Assembly: GCF_003112775.1 (NCBI RefSeq)
Contig: NZ_BFCH01000018.1
Coordinates: 796,362 to 860,361 of the forward strand
Source of the DNA: Mycobacterium montefiorense
Lineage (GTDB): Bacteria; Actinomycetota; Actinomycetes; Mycobacteriales; Mycobacteriaceae
Length of the DNA stretch: 64,000 nucleotides
Reading direction: 5' to 3'
Positions 1 through 10,037 of the stretch are shown here, piece by piece. Each line of letters starts with the position of its first letter. Within the stretch, counting starts at the first letter, position 1. The notes under the pieces were generated by a model. It searched no databases, was not told the origin of the DNA, and worked only from the letters and a program-made list of their open reading frames with translations. The position numbers were made by a program, and so were the translations under genes.

Positions 1-322
1 AGCGCTTCACCAGTTCCGGTTTGCCCGCATCGTCGACCTCGGTCGCCACCACGCTTTGCCGGCGCCAGCGTGGCCCCAGTTCGACGACACCCGCGGCCCT
101 GACGTTGCGTGCCCACTGGGTGTTGCCTCGGGGCGAAATGAGATAGTCGACGCCGTCGCTGGTCAAGACGTTGATCACCACCGCTCGCAGCTTCCCGGTC
201 TTGCGCCCGCGGACGCGCAGCGCGCGGGTCCCGGCGATGCTGACCCCAAGATCGGCGAGCCAGCGGATGACGACATTGCTGGCCCGAGCGGTCCGGTTGG
301 GTTGTTCATAGCGGGTGGACAT
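1..322 (-). CDS. Deazaflavin (F420)-dependent nitroreductase family protein, partial
   Basis: The minus-strand frame begins at ATG 322 (MSTRYEQPNRTARASN...) and stays open to the left edge, so about 107 N-terminal residues are visible. The stretch containing GRKTGKLRAVVINVL, followed by DGVDYLISPRGNTQWARN, matches the deazaflavin-dependent nitroreductase family (PF04075; Ddn-like split beta-barrel proteins). Members bind F420 and reduce quinones, nitro compounds or other small molecules. The gene is divergent from the TetR gene at 444, and a nested palindrome lies between the two starts, so the TetR protein probably controls it. The substrate cannot be inferred, and the C-terminus lies outside the window. 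Confidence 0.82.
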   Translation of the reverse strand, partial: MSTRYEQPNRTARASNVVIRWLADLGVSIAGTRALRVRGRKTGKLRAVVINVLTSDGVDYLISPRGNTQWARNVRAAGVVELGPRWRRQSVVATEVDDAGKPELVKR

Positions 323-350
323 CGTGGATCCTCTCGGCCGGCCCTGCGAA

Positions 351-385
351 ATTGTGAGAGCAGTGCTCTCTTGCTTGGTCACAAT
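351..385. promoter_or_regulatory. Nested palindrome, candidate TetR operator
   Basis: A perfect inverted repeat, GAGAGCA-G-TGCTCTC (356-370), lies inside a second perfect pair, ATTGTGA (351-357) and TCACAAT (379-385). Both sit in the 121-bp gap between the divergent nitroreductase and TetR genes. The inner site has the size and near-zero spacer typical of TetR-dimer operators. The assignment to the adjacent regulator is inferred from position. Confidence 0.6.
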
Positions 386-443
386 GGCACAACACTCAAC
401 GAAAAGCAAGAGCGGTGATCTCGAATTGTGTCAGACTGCCTAC

Positions 444-1127
444 GTGGGCAAACGCCAGGAATCGCGCGAACAGATCGAGACGCGCATCGTGGAGCTGGGA
501 CGTCGCCACCTGGTCGATCGCGGCGCGTCCGGGTTGTCGCTACGTGCGATTGCGCGTGATCTGGGCATGGTCTCCTCAGCCGTGTACCGATACGTGTCCA
601 GCCGCAACGAATTGCTCACCTTGCTGCTGGTCGACGCGTATTCCGACCTGGCCGAGTCAGTGGACCGGGCCCGCGAGACCGTGGGCGAACTGTGGAGTGA
701 CGATCTCGTCGCCATTGCGCAGGCGTCGCGACGCTGGGCCGTGCAGCATCCTGCGCAGTGGGCCCTGCTGTACGGCAGCCCGGTGCCGGGATACCACGCC
801 CCTGCGGAGCGCACCGTCGGAGTCGGCACCCGCGTGGTTGGAGCCATCTTCGACGCCATTGCTGCGGGAATCACCACCGGTGATATCCGGCTAACGAGTA
901 CCGTTGTCCCACAACCGATGTCATCAGACTTCGATCGAATTCGGCAGGAATTCAGCTTCCCCGGTGATGACGCCGTCATCACCAAGTGCTTTTTGTTCTG
1001 GGCGGGGGTGCTCGGTGCCATCAGCCTCGAGGTGTTCGGGCAGTACGGCACCGACACCCTGACTGACCCGGAGACGGTCTTCAACACTCAGCTCGAGCTG
1101 CTGGTGGACGTGCTCGCTCGGCATTGA
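444..1127 (+). CDS. TetR/AcrR family transcriptional regulator
   Basis: A 227-residue protein. The N-terminal helix-turn-helix spans roughly residues 25-62 (LSLRAIARDLGMVSSAVYRYV), the standard TetR recognition module. The C-terminal ligand domain contains WAVQHPAQWALLYG and ends in a long helix, as in WHG-type TetR proteins. The GTG at 444 (VGKRQESREQ) is preferred because the open frame upstream runs into the divergent promoter and has no TetR-like sequence. The position matches M. tuberculosis Rv1816, whose published size (234 aa) is close. It probably represses its own promoter and the divergent nitroreductase through the palindrome at 351-385. The ligand is unknown. Confidence 0.85.
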   Translation: MGKRQESREQIETRIVELGRRHLVDRGASGLSLRAIARDLGMVSSAVYRYVSSRNELLTLLLVDAYSDLAESVDRARETVGELWSDDLVAIAQASRRWAVQHPAQWALLYGSPVPGYHAPAERTVGVGTRVVGAIFDAIAAGITTGDIRLTSTVVPQPMSSDFDRIRQEFSFPGDDAVITKCFLFWAGVLGAISLEVFGQYGTDTLTDPETVFNTQLELLVDVLARH

Positions 1128-1241
1128 CCGCCGGCGGCCGGAGACCCGGAATTAGAACGTGTTCACCTAACGATTCCGGGCACCGAACCCCGGATTACGG
1201 CAAAGATTTTCTAGGTCTTTCTGGCGGCCCTCGGACTGGGC

Positions 1242-1247
1242 TATCCT
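1242..1247 (+). promoter_or_regulatory. -10 hexamer for a leaderless transcript (VOC gene)
   Basis: TATCCT ends 8 nt before ATG 1256, and there is no Shine-Dalgarno sequence in the gap. This is the TANNNT-plus-short-gap arrangement of leaderless mycobacterial starts, and it supports the choice of ATG 1256 over earlier in-frame codons. Confidence 0.5.
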
Positions 1248-1255
1248 GCCAGACG

Positions 1256-1756
1256 ATGACGCTTGAAGTTCGATCACCGACACAGATCGCCTGGGTTACC
1301 CAGAGTCTTGATGCCACCGAAACAGCTCTCACCGGCTTGTTAGGTGTCCGGAAGTGGGTTCGGATACCCGAGGTGCACTTTGCTCCGGACAGCTGCAGTT
1401 ACCGCAGTAACCCCGCCGATTTCGTCGCCAGCATCTCGCTGAGCTATCTCGGCGACATGCAGCTGGAACTGATCAAACCGGTCAGTGGTGAGAACATCTA
1501 TAGTGAGTTTTTGCGTGACTGCGGGCCGGGTTTGCACCATATCTGCGCGGAGGCCGACAGCCCCGAGCAATTCGCTGCGACGCTGGCCGACGTCGCGAAC
1601 CATGGCGCCGCGGTAGTACAACAGGGCGTGATGCCCGGGGGAATCCAATTCGCTTACCTGGCAGCACCACAGGCGGGTGTGCCGTTTCTGGAGATCGCCT
1701 ACGTCTCGCCCGAGATGAGGGCGTTTTACGACTACATCAAACAGGAGCAACGGTGA
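1256..1756 (+). CDS. VOC (glyoxalase-fold) family protein
   Basis: A 166-residue protein beginning MTLEVRSPTQIAWVTQSLD. It has the paired beta-alpha-beta-beta-beta pattern of the vicinal oxygen chelate superfamily. Features include the opening strand IAWVTQSLDATETALTGLLG, a central metal-ligand-like QLELIKPVSG and the second-half opener GPGLHHICAEADS, and it closes with FLEIAYVSPEMRAFY. Such proteins are metal-dependent isomerases, dioxygenases, epimerases or lyases. The gene lies 76 bp upstream of the flavoprotein on the same strand, suggesting co-transcription and a shared small-molecule pathway. The reaction cannot be named from the sequence. Confidence 0.75.
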   Translation: MTLEVRSPTQIAWVTQSLDATETALTGLLGVRKWVRIPEVHFAPDSCSYRSNPADFVASISLSYLGDMQLELIKPVSGENIYSEFLRDCGPGLHHICAEADSPEQFAATLADVANHGAAVVQQGVMPGGIQFAYLAAPQAGVPFLEIAYVSPEMRAFYDYIKQEQR

Positions 1757-1832
1757 GCCGCGCCAGCAACGATGCAGCACAAGAAAGCAATGTGGGGGCA
1801 ACTCCCGCTTGCGGGGGAGAGGAGTGGCGCCA

Positions 1833-3296
1833 ATGAGCACCGAGATTCCAGCAACGGTCAACGAGAGCACAGTGACGTCCTGGTCGGACGAAGTCGACGT
1901 GCTCGTGATCGGTTTCGGCATCGGCGGTGGATGCGCGGCGGTGAGTGCGGCGGCGGCCGGCGCGCGGGTGCTCGTCCTCGAGCGAGCCGCCGTGGCGGGC
2001 GGGACCACATCGCTTGCCGGCGGCCACTTCTACTTGGGTGGCGGCACCGCGGTCCAGGAGGCGACCGGTCATTCCGACTCGTCTGAGGAGATGTACAAGT
2101 ACTTGGTCGCGGTGTCCCGTGAGCCCGACCACGATAAAATTCGCGCGTACTGCGACGGCAGCGTCGAACATTTCGATTGGCTCGAAGAGTTGGGTTTTCA
2201 GTTCGAGCGCAGTTACTTTCCGGGCAAAGCGGTGATCCAGCCCAACACCGAGGGGCTGATGTTCACCGGCAACGAGAAGGTATGGCCATTCCTGGAGCAG
2301 GCGGCGCCGGCACCGCGCGGCCACAAGGTGCCGGTACCCGGCGACACCGGCGGAGCCAGCATGGTGATCGAGCTGCTGCTCAAGCGGGCCGCGAGCCTCG
2401 GCGTGCAGATCCGCTACGAGACCGGCGCCAGCGAACTGATCGTGGATGATTCAGGCGCGGTGACCGGGGTGGTGTGGAAGCAATTCACCGAAACCGGTGC
2501 GATCAAAGCAAAGTCGGTCATCATTGCCGCCGGCGGATTCGTGATGAACCCGGAGATGGTTGCCAAGTACACGCCGAAACTGGCCGAGAAGCCGTTCGTG
2601 CTCGGTAACACCTACGACGACGGCCTCGGCATCCGGATGGGTGTGTCGGCCGGCGGCGCCACCCAGCACATGGATCAGATCTTCATCACCGCTCCGCCGT
2701 ACCCGCCCTCGATCCTGTTGACCGGGATCATCGTGAACAAGCTCGGGCAGCGGTTCGTCACCGAGGACTGCTACCACTCCCGGACGTCCGGGTTCATCAT
2801 GGACCAGCCGGACAGCTCGGCGTTCCTGATCGTCGACGAGGCGCACCTCGAGCACCCATCGATGCCGTTGGTGCCACTCATCGACGGCTGGGAGACCGTC
2901 GCCGATATGGAAGCGGCCCTTGGCATTCCGGAGGGCAACCTGGTCGCAACGCTGGACCGCTACAACACCTACGCGGCCCGCGGCGAGGACCCCGACTTCC
3001 ACAAGCAACCGGAATTCCTTGCGGCACAAGACAAGGGCCCCTGGGGCGCGTTCGACATGTCATTGGGCAAGGCGATGTACGCGGGCTTCACCGTCGGCGG
3101 ACTGGCCACCTCCGTGGACGGTCAGGTGTTGCACGAAGACGGCACGGTGGTGCCCGGCCTGTACGCGGCGGGGGCGTGTGCGTCCAACATCGCGCAGGAC
3201 GGCAAGGGCTATGCCAGCGGCACGCAACTCGGCGAGGGCTCGTTCTTCGGCCGCCGCGCCGGAACGCATGCGGCCCAGGAAGCCGGCGGCGCTTAG
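1833..3296 (+). CDS. FAD-dependent oxidoreductase (fumarate reductase / ketosteroid dehydrogenase-like flavoprotein)
   Basis: A 487-residue protein with an N-terminal dinucleotide-binding fold (VLVIGFGIGGGCAAVSAAAA, ending in an acidic residue at LVLERA). Its C-terminal FAD segment (GLYAAGACASNIAQDGKGYA, then GTQLGEGSFFGRRAG) is typical of the fumarate reductase / 3-ketosteroid dehydrogenase flavoprotein group. ATG 1833 is chosen because AGAGGAG lies about 9 nt upstream and the resulting length equals that of M. tuberculosis Rv1817 (487 aa), the positional counterpart. It lies downstream of the VOC gene on the same strand. The likely role is dehydrogenation or reduction of an activated C-C double bond. 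The substrate is not known. Confidence 0.85.
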   Translation: MSTEIPATVNESTVTSWSDEVDVLVIGFGIGGGCAAVSAAAAGARVLVLERAAVAGGTTSLAGGHFYLGGGTAVQEATGHSDSSEEMYKYLVAVSREPDHDKIRAYCDGSVEHFDWLEELGFQFERSYFPGKAVIQPNTEGLMFTGNEKVWPFLEQAAPAPRGHKVPVPGDTGGASMVIELLLKRAASLGVQIRYETGASELIVDDSGAVTGVVWKQFTETGAIKAKSVIIAAGGFVMNPEMVAKYTPKLAEKPFVLGNTYDDGLGIRMGVSAGGATQHMDQIFITAPPYPPSILLTGIIVNKLGQRFVTEDCYHSRTSGFIMDQPDSSAFLIVDEAHLEHPSMPLVPLIDGWETVADMEAALGIPEGNLVATLDRYNTYAARGEDPDFHKQPEFLAAQDKGPWGAFDMSLGKAMYAGFTVGGLATSVDGQVLHEDGTVVPGLYAAGACASNIAQDGKGYASGTQLGEGSFFGRRAGTHAAQEAGGA

Positions 3297-3343
3297 CCCC
3301 GTTAAGACGCAGCGCCGGAACGCACGTGGGCGGGAAAGCAGCG

Positions 3344-5263
3344 CTAGACCCTCGCGGGCTCCGGACCGACCGGGCCGAGCCGCCACTGGCCGCCACCAAG
3401 CAGCTGCAGCTGTTGTTCATGGTGCTGCTCCACGGTACGGCGATGGCTGACACTGACCACGACACAATCCGGCAGTTCACTGCGAAGCAGTTGATAGAGC
3501 GCGAATTCCAGACCCTCATCAAGGGCAGAGGTGGACTCGTCGAGGAACACGGCCCGTGGCTTGGTGAGCAGAATCCGGGCGAACGCAACACGCTGCTGCT
3601 CGCCGGGAGAGAGCACCTTGGCCCAGTCGTGTTCTTCGTCGAGCCGTTCGATCAGCGGGGCCAGCGCCACCTTGTTCAGCACGTCGTGCAGTTCGCCGTC
3701 GGTGATGGAGTCCGGCGAATTCGGGTAGCACACCACGCCGCGCAGATTGCCCAGCGGCACATACGGCAACTGCGACAAGAACATCGTCGCGTTGTCACCC
3801 TCGGGGCGGCACAGGGTTCCCGACGCATACGGCCACAATTCGGCCAAGCTGCGCAGCAGCGTGGTCTTGCCGGCGCCGGAACGTCCGGTGATCACCAGCG
3901 TGTCGCCCGTGTCGAGCTCTATGTTGAGCGCGTCGATCAGCTGGTCCCCGTCCGGCGTGCGGACCTCGATACCGGCCAACTCCACCGCCTTTTCCTGGCT
4001 CGGTTTCACCAGCACCGCGGGTAGCGCACGGCCCTGGGCGTTGGCGTCGACCAGCCCGTGCAACCGGATGATGGCGGCACGGAATGAGGCGAACGCGTCA
4101 TAGTTGTTCCGGAAGAACGACAGCGAGTCATGAATATTGCTGAAAGCCGTTGCCGTCTGGCCGACATCGCCGAAGTTGATCTTGCCGGCGAACAAGCGCG
4201 GTGCCTGGATGATCCACGGCAACGGGACGATCGCCTGTGACACCAACCAATTCCAGCCGTTGAAGATGATGGTCCGCCGGACGAACTTGCGGTAGTTACC
4301 GATGATCGGCGTGAAGCGCCGCCACAGTTGCGCCCGCTCAACCCGCTCGCCGCGGTAGAAGCCGACCGCCTCCGCGGCGTCGCGCAGCCGCACCAGGGCA
4401 TAGCGGAATGCAGCGTTGAGCTTCTCGTTGTTGAAGCTCAACCAAATCAGTGGGCGCCCAAGCCAAATCGCGACGACCGTCGCGATCAGCACATAGACCA
4501 CAACCGTCCAGAACATGGCTCTTGGCAGCGTGATGCCAAAGAGGGTCAAGTCGCCGGACAGATTCCACAGAATGGCGGCGAACGAGATCACCGAAGCGAC
4601 GGCGTTGACGGCCCCGAACAGCAACGTGCTGCCCGTACCGTTGGCTGGGTTGTTCGGCGTTCCGCCGGCGTTCGCGGTGAAGATGTCGACATCCTGCTGG
4701 ATACGCTGGTCGGGGTTGTCAATGGTGTTGTCGATGAAAAGATCTCGGTAGTAAGCCTTGCCATCCAGCCAGTCGTCGCTGAGGTGGGCGGTCAACCAGA
4801 CGCGCCAGGCGATGATGAACCGCTGGGTGATGTAGATGTCGAGCATGAATCGGACGACGTAGAGCGTCGCCAGCAGGCTGAAAATCAACAGCGACATGTA
4901 AAAGCCGTGAATACCAGACTGTTTGACGGCATCATCGCCGGCGGCCGTCCCCTGGACCGCGATCTGCACCGACGTGTACAAGTCGTTGCCCTGGTAACTG
5001 AGCAGCACGACGAGCCGCACTGCAAGCAGCACCGACAGCAGCAGCACCCCAAGTAACAGCCACACCTTGACACTGGCCGGGCCGACGAAATACCCGCGGG
5101 TGATCCGCCAGAACTGCCGCCCCCAGGGCGTGAAATATCTGAATGCGACCAACACGACGATCAGCGAAACCGCGCCGATCGCCCAGGCAATGGCGACCCA
5201 CTGCAACGAGTCCGCTAGTGCCGACGACCAGTCGATGGATGGCTTGAATAGCGTGGGACCCAA
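3344..5263 (-). CDS. bacA: BacA/SbmA-type ABC transporter (fused permease and ATPase)
   Basis: A 639-residue protein, the length of M. tuberculosis Rv1819c, which it closely resembles. The N-terminal membrane domain holds about six hydrophobic helices and SbmA/BacA-type motifs ([27 protein letters not shown]). The C-terminal ATPase has Walker [10 protein letters not shown], signature [16 protein letters not shown] and Walker [13 protein letters not shown]. The start is TTG 5263 ([12 protein letters not shown]), preceded by AAGGAG at a spacing of 8; the longer upstream frame has no homology. The family imports hydrophilic solutes, including vitamin B12 and antimicrobial peptides such as bleomycin in M. 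tuberculosis. The gene converges on the flavoprotein gene. PE_PGRS33, which lies between these genes in H37Rv, is missing. Confidence 0.93.
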   Translation of the reverse strand: MGPTLFKPSIDWSSALADSLQWVAIAWAIGAVSLIVVLVAFRYFTPWGRQFWRITRGYFVGPASVKVWLLLGVLLLSVLLAVRLVVLLSYQGNDLYTSVQIAVQGTAAGDDAVKQSGIHGFYMSLLIFSLLATLYVVRFMLDIYITQRFIIAWRVWLTAHLSDDWLDGKAYYRDLFIDNTIDNPDQRIQQDVDIFTANAGGTPNNPANGTGSTLLFGAVNAVASVISFAAILWNLSGDLTLFGITLPRAMFWTVVVYVLIATVVAIWLGRPLIWLSFNNEKLNAAFRYALVRLRDAAEAVGFYRGERVERAQLWRRFTPIIGNYRKFVRRTIIFNGWNWLVSQAIVPLPWIIQAPRLFAGKINFGDVGQTATAFSNIHDSLSFFRNNYDAFASFRAAIIRLHGLVDANAQGRALPAVLVKPSQEKAVELAGIEVRTPDGDQLIDALNIELDTGDTLVITGRSGAGKTTLLRSLAELWPYASGTLCRPEGDNATMFLSQLPYVPLGNLRGVVCYPNSPDSITDGELHDVLNKVALAPLIERLDEEHDWAKVLSPGEQQRVAFARILLTKPRAVFLDESTSALDEGLEFALYQLLRSELPDCVVVSVSHRRTVEQHHEQQLQLLGGGQWRLGPVGPEPARV

Positions 5264-5345
5264 CTTCGACGTCTCCTTGCTATCGAGGCCTCTTGAGGAG
5301 CCTCGTGGCGAATGCTTCCCAGCGAAGGTACCCGAGACCGGCGGA

Positions 5346-5351
5346 TAGGCT
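5346..5351 (+). promoter_or_regulatory. -10 hexamer for a leaderless transcript (ilvG)
   Basis: TAGGCT ends 6 nt before ATG 5358. No ribosome binding site is visible, so a leaderless mRNA starting at or next to the A of the ATG is likely. Confidence 0.5.
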
Positions 5352-5357
5352 GCCAGG

Positions 5358-7001
5358 ATGAGCATCGACGCTCCGTCCAGCCAGATCGTCCACGCCGGCC
5401 GACTCATCGCCCGACGCCTGCGAGCCAGCGGTGTCGACACCCTGTTCACGTTGTCCGGTGGCCATCTGTTCTCCATCTACGACGGCTGCCGCGACGAGGG
5501 CATTCGTCTCATCGATACCCGCCACGAGCAGACGGCGGCGTTCGCCGCGGAGGGCTGGTCGAAGGTGACCAGGGTGCCGGGCGTGGCCGCACTCACCGCG
5601 GGCCCCGGCGTCACCAACGGAATGAGCGCGATGGCGGCCGCGCAGCAAAACCAGTCACCGCTGGTCGTGCTGGGTGGCCGGGCACCCGCACAGCGATGGG
5701 GGATGGGATCGCTGCAGGAGATCGACCACGTGCCGTTTGTGGCGCCGCTGACTCGCTTCGCGGCCACCGCGCAGTCCGCCGAGGATGCGGGCCGCCTCGT
5801 CGACGAGGCATTGCGTGCCGCGGTAGGCGCCCCGTCGGGCGTGGGATTCGTCGACTTTCCGATGGATCACGTGTTCGCCGTCTCCGAGGACGACAGCCGT
5901 CCGGGCGCGCTGGACGAGCAGCCACCGACACTGGCTGCCGACGGCAACGCCCTGGACCGTGCCGCCAGCCTGCTAGCGACCGCACAGCGGCCGGTGATCA
6001 TGGCCGGCACCAACGTGTGGTGGGGACACGCCGAGGCGGCGCTGCTGCGGCTCGCCGAGGAGCGGCGAATCCCGGTGCTGATGAACGGGATGGCCCGCGG
6101 CGTCGTACCCGCCGATCATCCGTTGGCGTTCTCGCGGGCGCGGGCCAAAGCGCTGGGCGAGGCGGATGTCGCCCTCGTCGTCGGCGTGCCGATGGATTTT
6201 CGGCTCGGCTTCGGCAAGGTGTTCGGGCCCCAGACTGAGCTCGTCGTGGCGGACCGGGCCGAACCAGACCGGGAGCACCCCCGGCCGATCGCGGCGGGCC
6301 TCTACGGCGACCTCACCGCCATTCTCTCGGCGCTGTCCGGGCCGAGCACGGCCGACCATCAGGACTGGATTGCTGCGCTGCGGACAGCTGAGACGGCCGC
6401 GCGAGATCAGGAAGCAGCCGATCTGGGTGACGACCGAATCCCGCTGCACCCGATGCGGGTCTACGCCGAACTGGCGCCGCTGCTGGACCGCGACGCGATC
6501 GTGGTGATCGACGCCGGCGATTTCGGTTCGTACGCGGGCCGGGTGATCGACAGCTACCAGCCGGGCTGCTGGCTGGACAGCGGCCCCTTCGGCTGCCTTG
6601 GCTCAGGTCCTGGCTACGCGCTGGCCGCCAAACTGGCCCACCCGAACCGTCAGGTCGTCCTGCTGCAGGGCGACGGCGCGTTCGGTTTCAGCGGCATGGA
6701 ATGGGACACCCTGGTGCGCCATCAAGTACCGGTCGTGTCGGTGGTCGGTAATAACGGAATCTGGGCGCTGGAGAAGCATCCGATGGAGGCGATCTACGGC
6801 TATTCGGTGGTCGCGGAGCTGCGTCCGGGCACCCGCTACGACGAGGTAGTTCGCGCGCTGGGCGGCCACGGCGAACTGGTTTCGGCACCCGCCGAGCTTC
6901 GCCCCGCACTGGAGCGTTCCTTCGCCAGCGGCCTGCCCGCCGTCGTCAACGTGCTCACCGACCCGAGCATCGCCTATCCCCGCCGATCGAACCTGGCCTA
7001 A
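5358..7001 (+). CDS. ilvG: Acetolactate synthase-like thiamine diphosphate enzyme IlvG
   Basis: A 547-residue protein equal in length and nearly colinear with M. tuberculosis IlvG (Rv1820). The catalytic glutamate of ThDP enzymes is in [14 protein letters not shown] (Glu57). The central domain carries the fold that binds FAD in acetohydroxyacid synthases. The C-terminal ThDP/Mg motif is [13 protein letters not shown]...VVGNNG. Acetohydroxyacid synthases condense two pyruvates, or pyruvate and 2-ketobutyrate, in branched-chain amino acid synthesis. IlvG is one of several mycobacterial paralogues and need not be the main one; no regulatory subunit gene is adjacent. The gene is divergent from bacA. 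Confidence 0.9.
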   Translation: MSIDAPSSQIVHAGRLIARRLRASGVDTLFTLSGGHLFSIYDGCRDEGIRLIDTRHEQTAAFAAEGWSKVTRVPGVAALTAGPGVTNGMSAMAAAQQNQSPLVVLGGRAPAQRWGMGSLQEIDHVPFVAPLTRFAATAQSAEDAGRLVDEALRAAVGAPSGVGFVDFPMDHVFAVSEDDSRPGALDEQPPTLAADGNALDRAASLLATAQRPVIMAGTNVWWGHAEAALLRLAEERRIPVLMNGMARGVVPADHPLAFSRARAKALGEADVALVVGVPMDFRLGFGKVFGPQTELVVADRAEPDREHPRPIAAGLYGDLTAILSALSGPSTADHQDWIAALRTAETAARDQEAADLGDDRIPLHPMRVYAELAPLLDRDAIVVIDAGDFGSYAGRVIDSYQPGCWLDSGPFGCLGSGPGYALAAKLAHPNRQVVLLQGDGAFGFSGMEWDTLVRHQVPVVSVVGNNGIWALEKHPMEAIYGYSVVAELRPGTRYDEVVRALGGHGELVSAPAELRPALERSFASGLPAVVNVLTDPSIAYPRRSNLA

Positions 7002-7023
7002 CGGGTCGGCGCAGCTCACCGCG

Positions 7024-7029
7024 TACGGT
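7024..7029 (+). promoter_or_regulatory. -10 hexamer for a leaderless transcript (secA2)
   Basis: TACGGT ends 6 nt before GTG 7036, and no Shine-Dalgarno sequence is present. This supports GTG 7036 as a leaderless start. Confidence 0.45.
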
Positions 7030-7035
7030 TGACCT

Positions 7036-9366
7036 GTGTCAAAGACCACCCGCACTCAGCCGGGCCGCCTGAGCAGCAGATTTTGGCGACTGCTCGGCGC
7101 CAGTACGGAAAAGAACCGCACCCGCTCCCTCTCGCAGGTCACCGACTCGTCCGAGTACGACGAGAAAGCCGCCGATCTGTCCGACGAGCAGTTGCGCAAG
7201 GCCACCGGGTTGCTCAACCTCGACGACCTCGCGGACTCCGAGGACATCTCGCAGTTCCTGGCGATCGCCCGGGAAGCCGCGGAGAGGTCAACGGGGTTGC
7301 GACCGTTCGACGTTCAGTTGTTGGGCGCGCTGCGCATGCTCGACGGCGATGTGATCGAGATGGCGACCGGCGAGGGCAAAACCCTGGCCGGCGCGATCGC
7401 GGCGGCTGGGTACGCCATCGCCGGCCGGCACGTGCACGTGGTCACCATCAACGACTACCTGGCTCGCCGCGACGCGGAATGGATGGGCCCGCTGCTGGAA
7501 GCGATGGGGTTGACGGTCGGCTGGATCACCGGGGAGTCGACAAGCGCGGAGCGCCGCACGGCCTACGACTGCGACGTCACGTACGCCTCGGTCAACGAGA
7601 TCGGCTTCGACGTGTTGCGGGACCAGCTGGTGACCAACGTCGACGACCTGGTATCGCCGAATCCCGATGTGGCCCTTATCGATGAGGCCGACTCGGTGCT
7701 GGTCGACGAGGCGCTGGTGCCGCTGGTGCTGGCCGGCACCACACACCGGGAGACGCCACGGCTGGAGATCATCAAACTCGTCGGCGAACTCGACGCCGAC
7801 GCCGACTACGACACCGACTCCGACAGCCGCAACGTGCATCTCACCGATGCCGGCGCCCGCAAAGTCGAGAAGAGACTCGGAGGCATCGACCTGTACTCCG
7901 AGGAACACGTCGTCACCACGCTCACCGAGGTCAACGTCGCGTTGCATGCGCACGTGCTGCTGCAACGCGACGTGCACTACATCGTCCGCGACGATGCCGT
8001 GCACCTGATCAACTCCTCCCGCGGCCGCATCGCGCAACTGCAGCGCTGGCCGGATGGCCTGCAGGCCGCTGTCGAGGCTAAGGAAGGCATCGAGACCACC
8101 GAGACAGGCGAGGTGCTGGACACCATCACGGTGCAGGCGCTGATCAACCGCTACACGACGGTGTGCGGAATGACCGGCACCGCGCTGGCCGCCGGCGAGC
8201 AGCTACGCCAGTTCTACAAGCTCGGCGTCTCACCAATTCCACCGAATACTCCTAACATTCGCGAGGACGAGTCCGACCGGGTCTATATCACCGCCGCGGC
8301 CAAGAACGACGCGATCGTCGAGCACATCGCCGACGTGCACGAGACGGGACAGCCGGTGCTGGTGGGCACCCGGGACGTGGCCGAATCCGAGGAGCTGCAC
8401 GAACGGCTGGTGCGCCGCGGGGTGGCCGCAGTCGTGCTGAATGCCAAGAACGACGCCGAGGAAGCCCAAGTGATTGCCGAGGCCGGCAAATACGGCATCG
8501 TCACGGTGTCCACCCAAATGGCGGGGCGAGGCACCGATATCCGCCTTGGCGGATCCGACGAAGCCGACCACGACAGGGTCGCCGAGCAAGGCGGGCTGCA
8601 CGTGGTCGGCACCGGCCGCCATCACACTGAGCGGCTGGACAACCAGTTGCGTGGGCGGGCCGGCCGTCAGGGCGATCCCGGCTCGTCGGTCTTCTTTTCG
8701 AGCTGGGAGGACGACGTCGTCGCGGCCAACCTCGATCGCAACAAGCTGCCGGAGCAGACCGACGAGGACGGCAAGATCGTCAGCGGCAAGACCACCGAAT
8801 TGCTCGATCACGCGCAGCGCGTCGCCGAGGGCCGGCTGTTGGATGTGCACGCAAACACCTGGCGCTACAACCAGTTGATCGCCCAGCAGCGCGCCATTAT
8901 CGTTGATCGACGAAACACGTTGCTGCGCACAGTAACTGCGCGTGAGGAGCTTGCCGAGCTGGCGCCGAAACGTTACGAGGAACTGGCCGAAACTGAGGGC
9001 ATCTCCGAGAAACGCCTCGAGACGATCTGCCGGCAGATCATGCTCTTTCACCTCGACCGCGGCTGGGCCGATCACCTGGCCTATCTCGCCGACATCCGCG
9101 AAAGCATCCACCTGCGCGCGCTGGGCCGGCAGAACCCGCTGGACGAGTTCCACCGGATGGCGGTCGACGCGTTCGCGTCGCTCGCCGCGGATGCGATCGA
9201 GGCGGCTCAGCAGACGTTCGAAACGGCCAACGTCCTCGAAGAGGAGCCGGGCCTGGATCTGTCCAAGCTGGCGCGGCCGACGTCGACGTGGACATACATG
9301 GTCAACGACAACCCGCTGTCCGACGACACGTTGTCCACCCTGAGCCTGCCCGGAGTGTTCCGCTAG
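7036..9366 (+). CDS. secA2: Accessory preprotein translocase ATPase SecA2
   Basis: A 776-residue protein that is shorter than housekeeping SecA, which is over 900 residues. Walker A is MATGEGKT at residues 109-116, with the catalytic Lys115. Walker B is [17 protein letters not shown]2 motifs include [17 protein letters not shown] and [19 protein letters not shown]. The C-terminus lacks the long SecB/zinc-binding tail of SecA1, as expected for SecA2. In mycobacteria SecA2 exports a subset of proteins, some without signal peptides, and is linked to virulence and macrophage growth. It follows ilvG by 34 bp and precedes pgsA2, in the same order as Rv1820-Rv1822. It acts at the cytoplasmic membrane with SecYEG. 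Confidence 0.94.
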   Translation: MSKTTRTQPGRLSSRFWRLLGASTEKNRTRSLSQVTDSSEYDEKAADLSDEQLRKATGLLNLDDLADSEDISQFLAIAREAAERSTGLRPFDVQLLGALRMLDGDVIEMATGEGKTLAGAIAAAGYAIAGRHVHVVTINDYLARRDAEWMGPLLEAMGLTVGWITGESTSAERRTAYDCDVTYASVNEIGFDVLRDQLVTNVDDLVSPNPDVALIDEADSVLVDEALVPLVLAGTTHRETPRLEIIKLVGELDADADYDTDSDSRNVHLTDAGARKVEKRLGGIDLYSEEHVVTTLTEVNVALHAHVLLQRDVHYIVRDDAVHLINSSRGRIAQLQRWPDGLQAAVEAKEGIETTETGEVLDTITVQALINRYTTVCGMTGTALAAGEQLRQFYKLGVSPIPPNTPNIREDESDRVYITAAAKNDAIVEHIADVHETGQPVLVGTRDVAESEELHERLVRRGVAAVVLNAKNDAEEAQVIAEAGKYGIVTVSTQMAGRGTDIRLGGSDEADHDRVAEQGGLHVVGTGRHHTERLDNQLRGRAGRQGDPGSSVFFSSWEDDVVAANLDRNKLPEQTDEDGKIVSGKTTELLDHAQRVAEGRLLDVHANTWRYNQLIAQQRAIIVDRRNTLLRTVTAREELAELAPKRYEELAETEGISEKRLETICRQIMLFHLDRGWADHLAYLADIRESIHLRALGRQNPLDEFHRMAVDAFASLAADAIEAAQQTFETANVLEEEPGLDLSKLARPTSTWTYMVNDNPLSDDTLSTLSLPGVFR

Positions 9367-9405
9367 CCTGCTCGTCCCGCGGTGCGCACCGCAACGTCAC
9401 CGGGC

Positions 9406-9411
9406 TAGTGT
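9406..9411 (+). promoter_or_regulatory. -10 hexamer for a leaderless transcript (pgsA2)
   Basis: TAGTGT ends 8 nt before ATG 9420. This fits a leaderless start and argues against the in-frame GTG at 9408, which the hexamer itself covers. Confidence 0.45.
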
Positions 9412-9419
9412 CACGGCTC

Positions 9420-10037
9420 ATGGAGCCGGATCCGCCAGACCGGGTACTGACAGTGCCCAATCTCTTGAGCGTCGTCCGCCTGCTGCTCATCCCGGTATTC
9501 ATCTACGTTCTGATCTTCGCGCACGCCAACGGCTGGGCCGTGGCGATCTTGATGTTAAGCGGGGCCTCCGACTGGGCCGACGGCAAGATCGCCCGCACGC
9601 TGAACCAGTCATCGCGGCTGGGCGTCCTGCTGGACCCCGCGGTTGATCGCCTCTACATGGTGACCGTGCCCCTGGTGCTGGCGCTGAGCGGGATCGTGCC
9701 GTGGTGGTTCGTCATCACGCTGGTGGGCCGCGACATGCTGCTGGCCGCCACACTGCCGCTGCTGCGGAGCCGCGGCTTGTCGGCGTTGCCGGTGACCTAC
9801 GTCGGCAAGGCCGCGACGTTCGCCTTGATGTCCGGGTTTCCACTCGTTCTGCTGGGCACCTGGGACGCGTTGTGGAGCCGGGTGATCGGCGCGTGCGGTT
9901 GGGGTTTTCTGATCTGGGGTATGTACGCCTACCTGTGGTCATTCGTCCTCTACGCGGTGCAGATGGTCCTGGTGCTGCGCCGGATGCCCAAGGTCACCCA
10001 GCATCCGCTCGCCCCCAAGGTGGGTGAGCATGGCTGA
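9420..10037 (+). CDS. pgsA2: CDP-alcohol phosphatidyltransferase PgsA2
   Basis: A 205-residue polytopic membrane protein. The complete CDP-alcohol phosphatidyltransferase signature D-G-x2-A-R-x8-G-x3-D-x3-D is present in [20 protein letters not shown], closed by PAVDR. ATG 9420 ([18 protein letters not shown]) gives a length close to M. tuberculosis PgsA2 (Rv1822, 209 aa). The family transfers a phosphatidyl group from CDP-diacylglycerol to an alcohol such as glycerol-3-phosphate or inositol phosphate; the acceptor of this paralogue is not settled by sequence. The 3' end overlaps the next gene by 14 bp, so the two are probably co-translated. Confidence 0.88.
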   Translation: MEPDPPDRVLTVPNLLSVVRLLLIPVFIYVLIFAHANGWAVAILMLSGASDWADGKIARTLNQSSRLGVLLDPAVDRLYMVTVPLVLALSGIVPWWFVITLVGRDMLLAATLPLLRSRGLSALPVTYVGKAATFALMSGFPLVLLGTWDALWSRVIGACGWGFLIWGMYAYLWSFVLYAVQMVLVLRRMPKVTQHPLAPKVGEHG

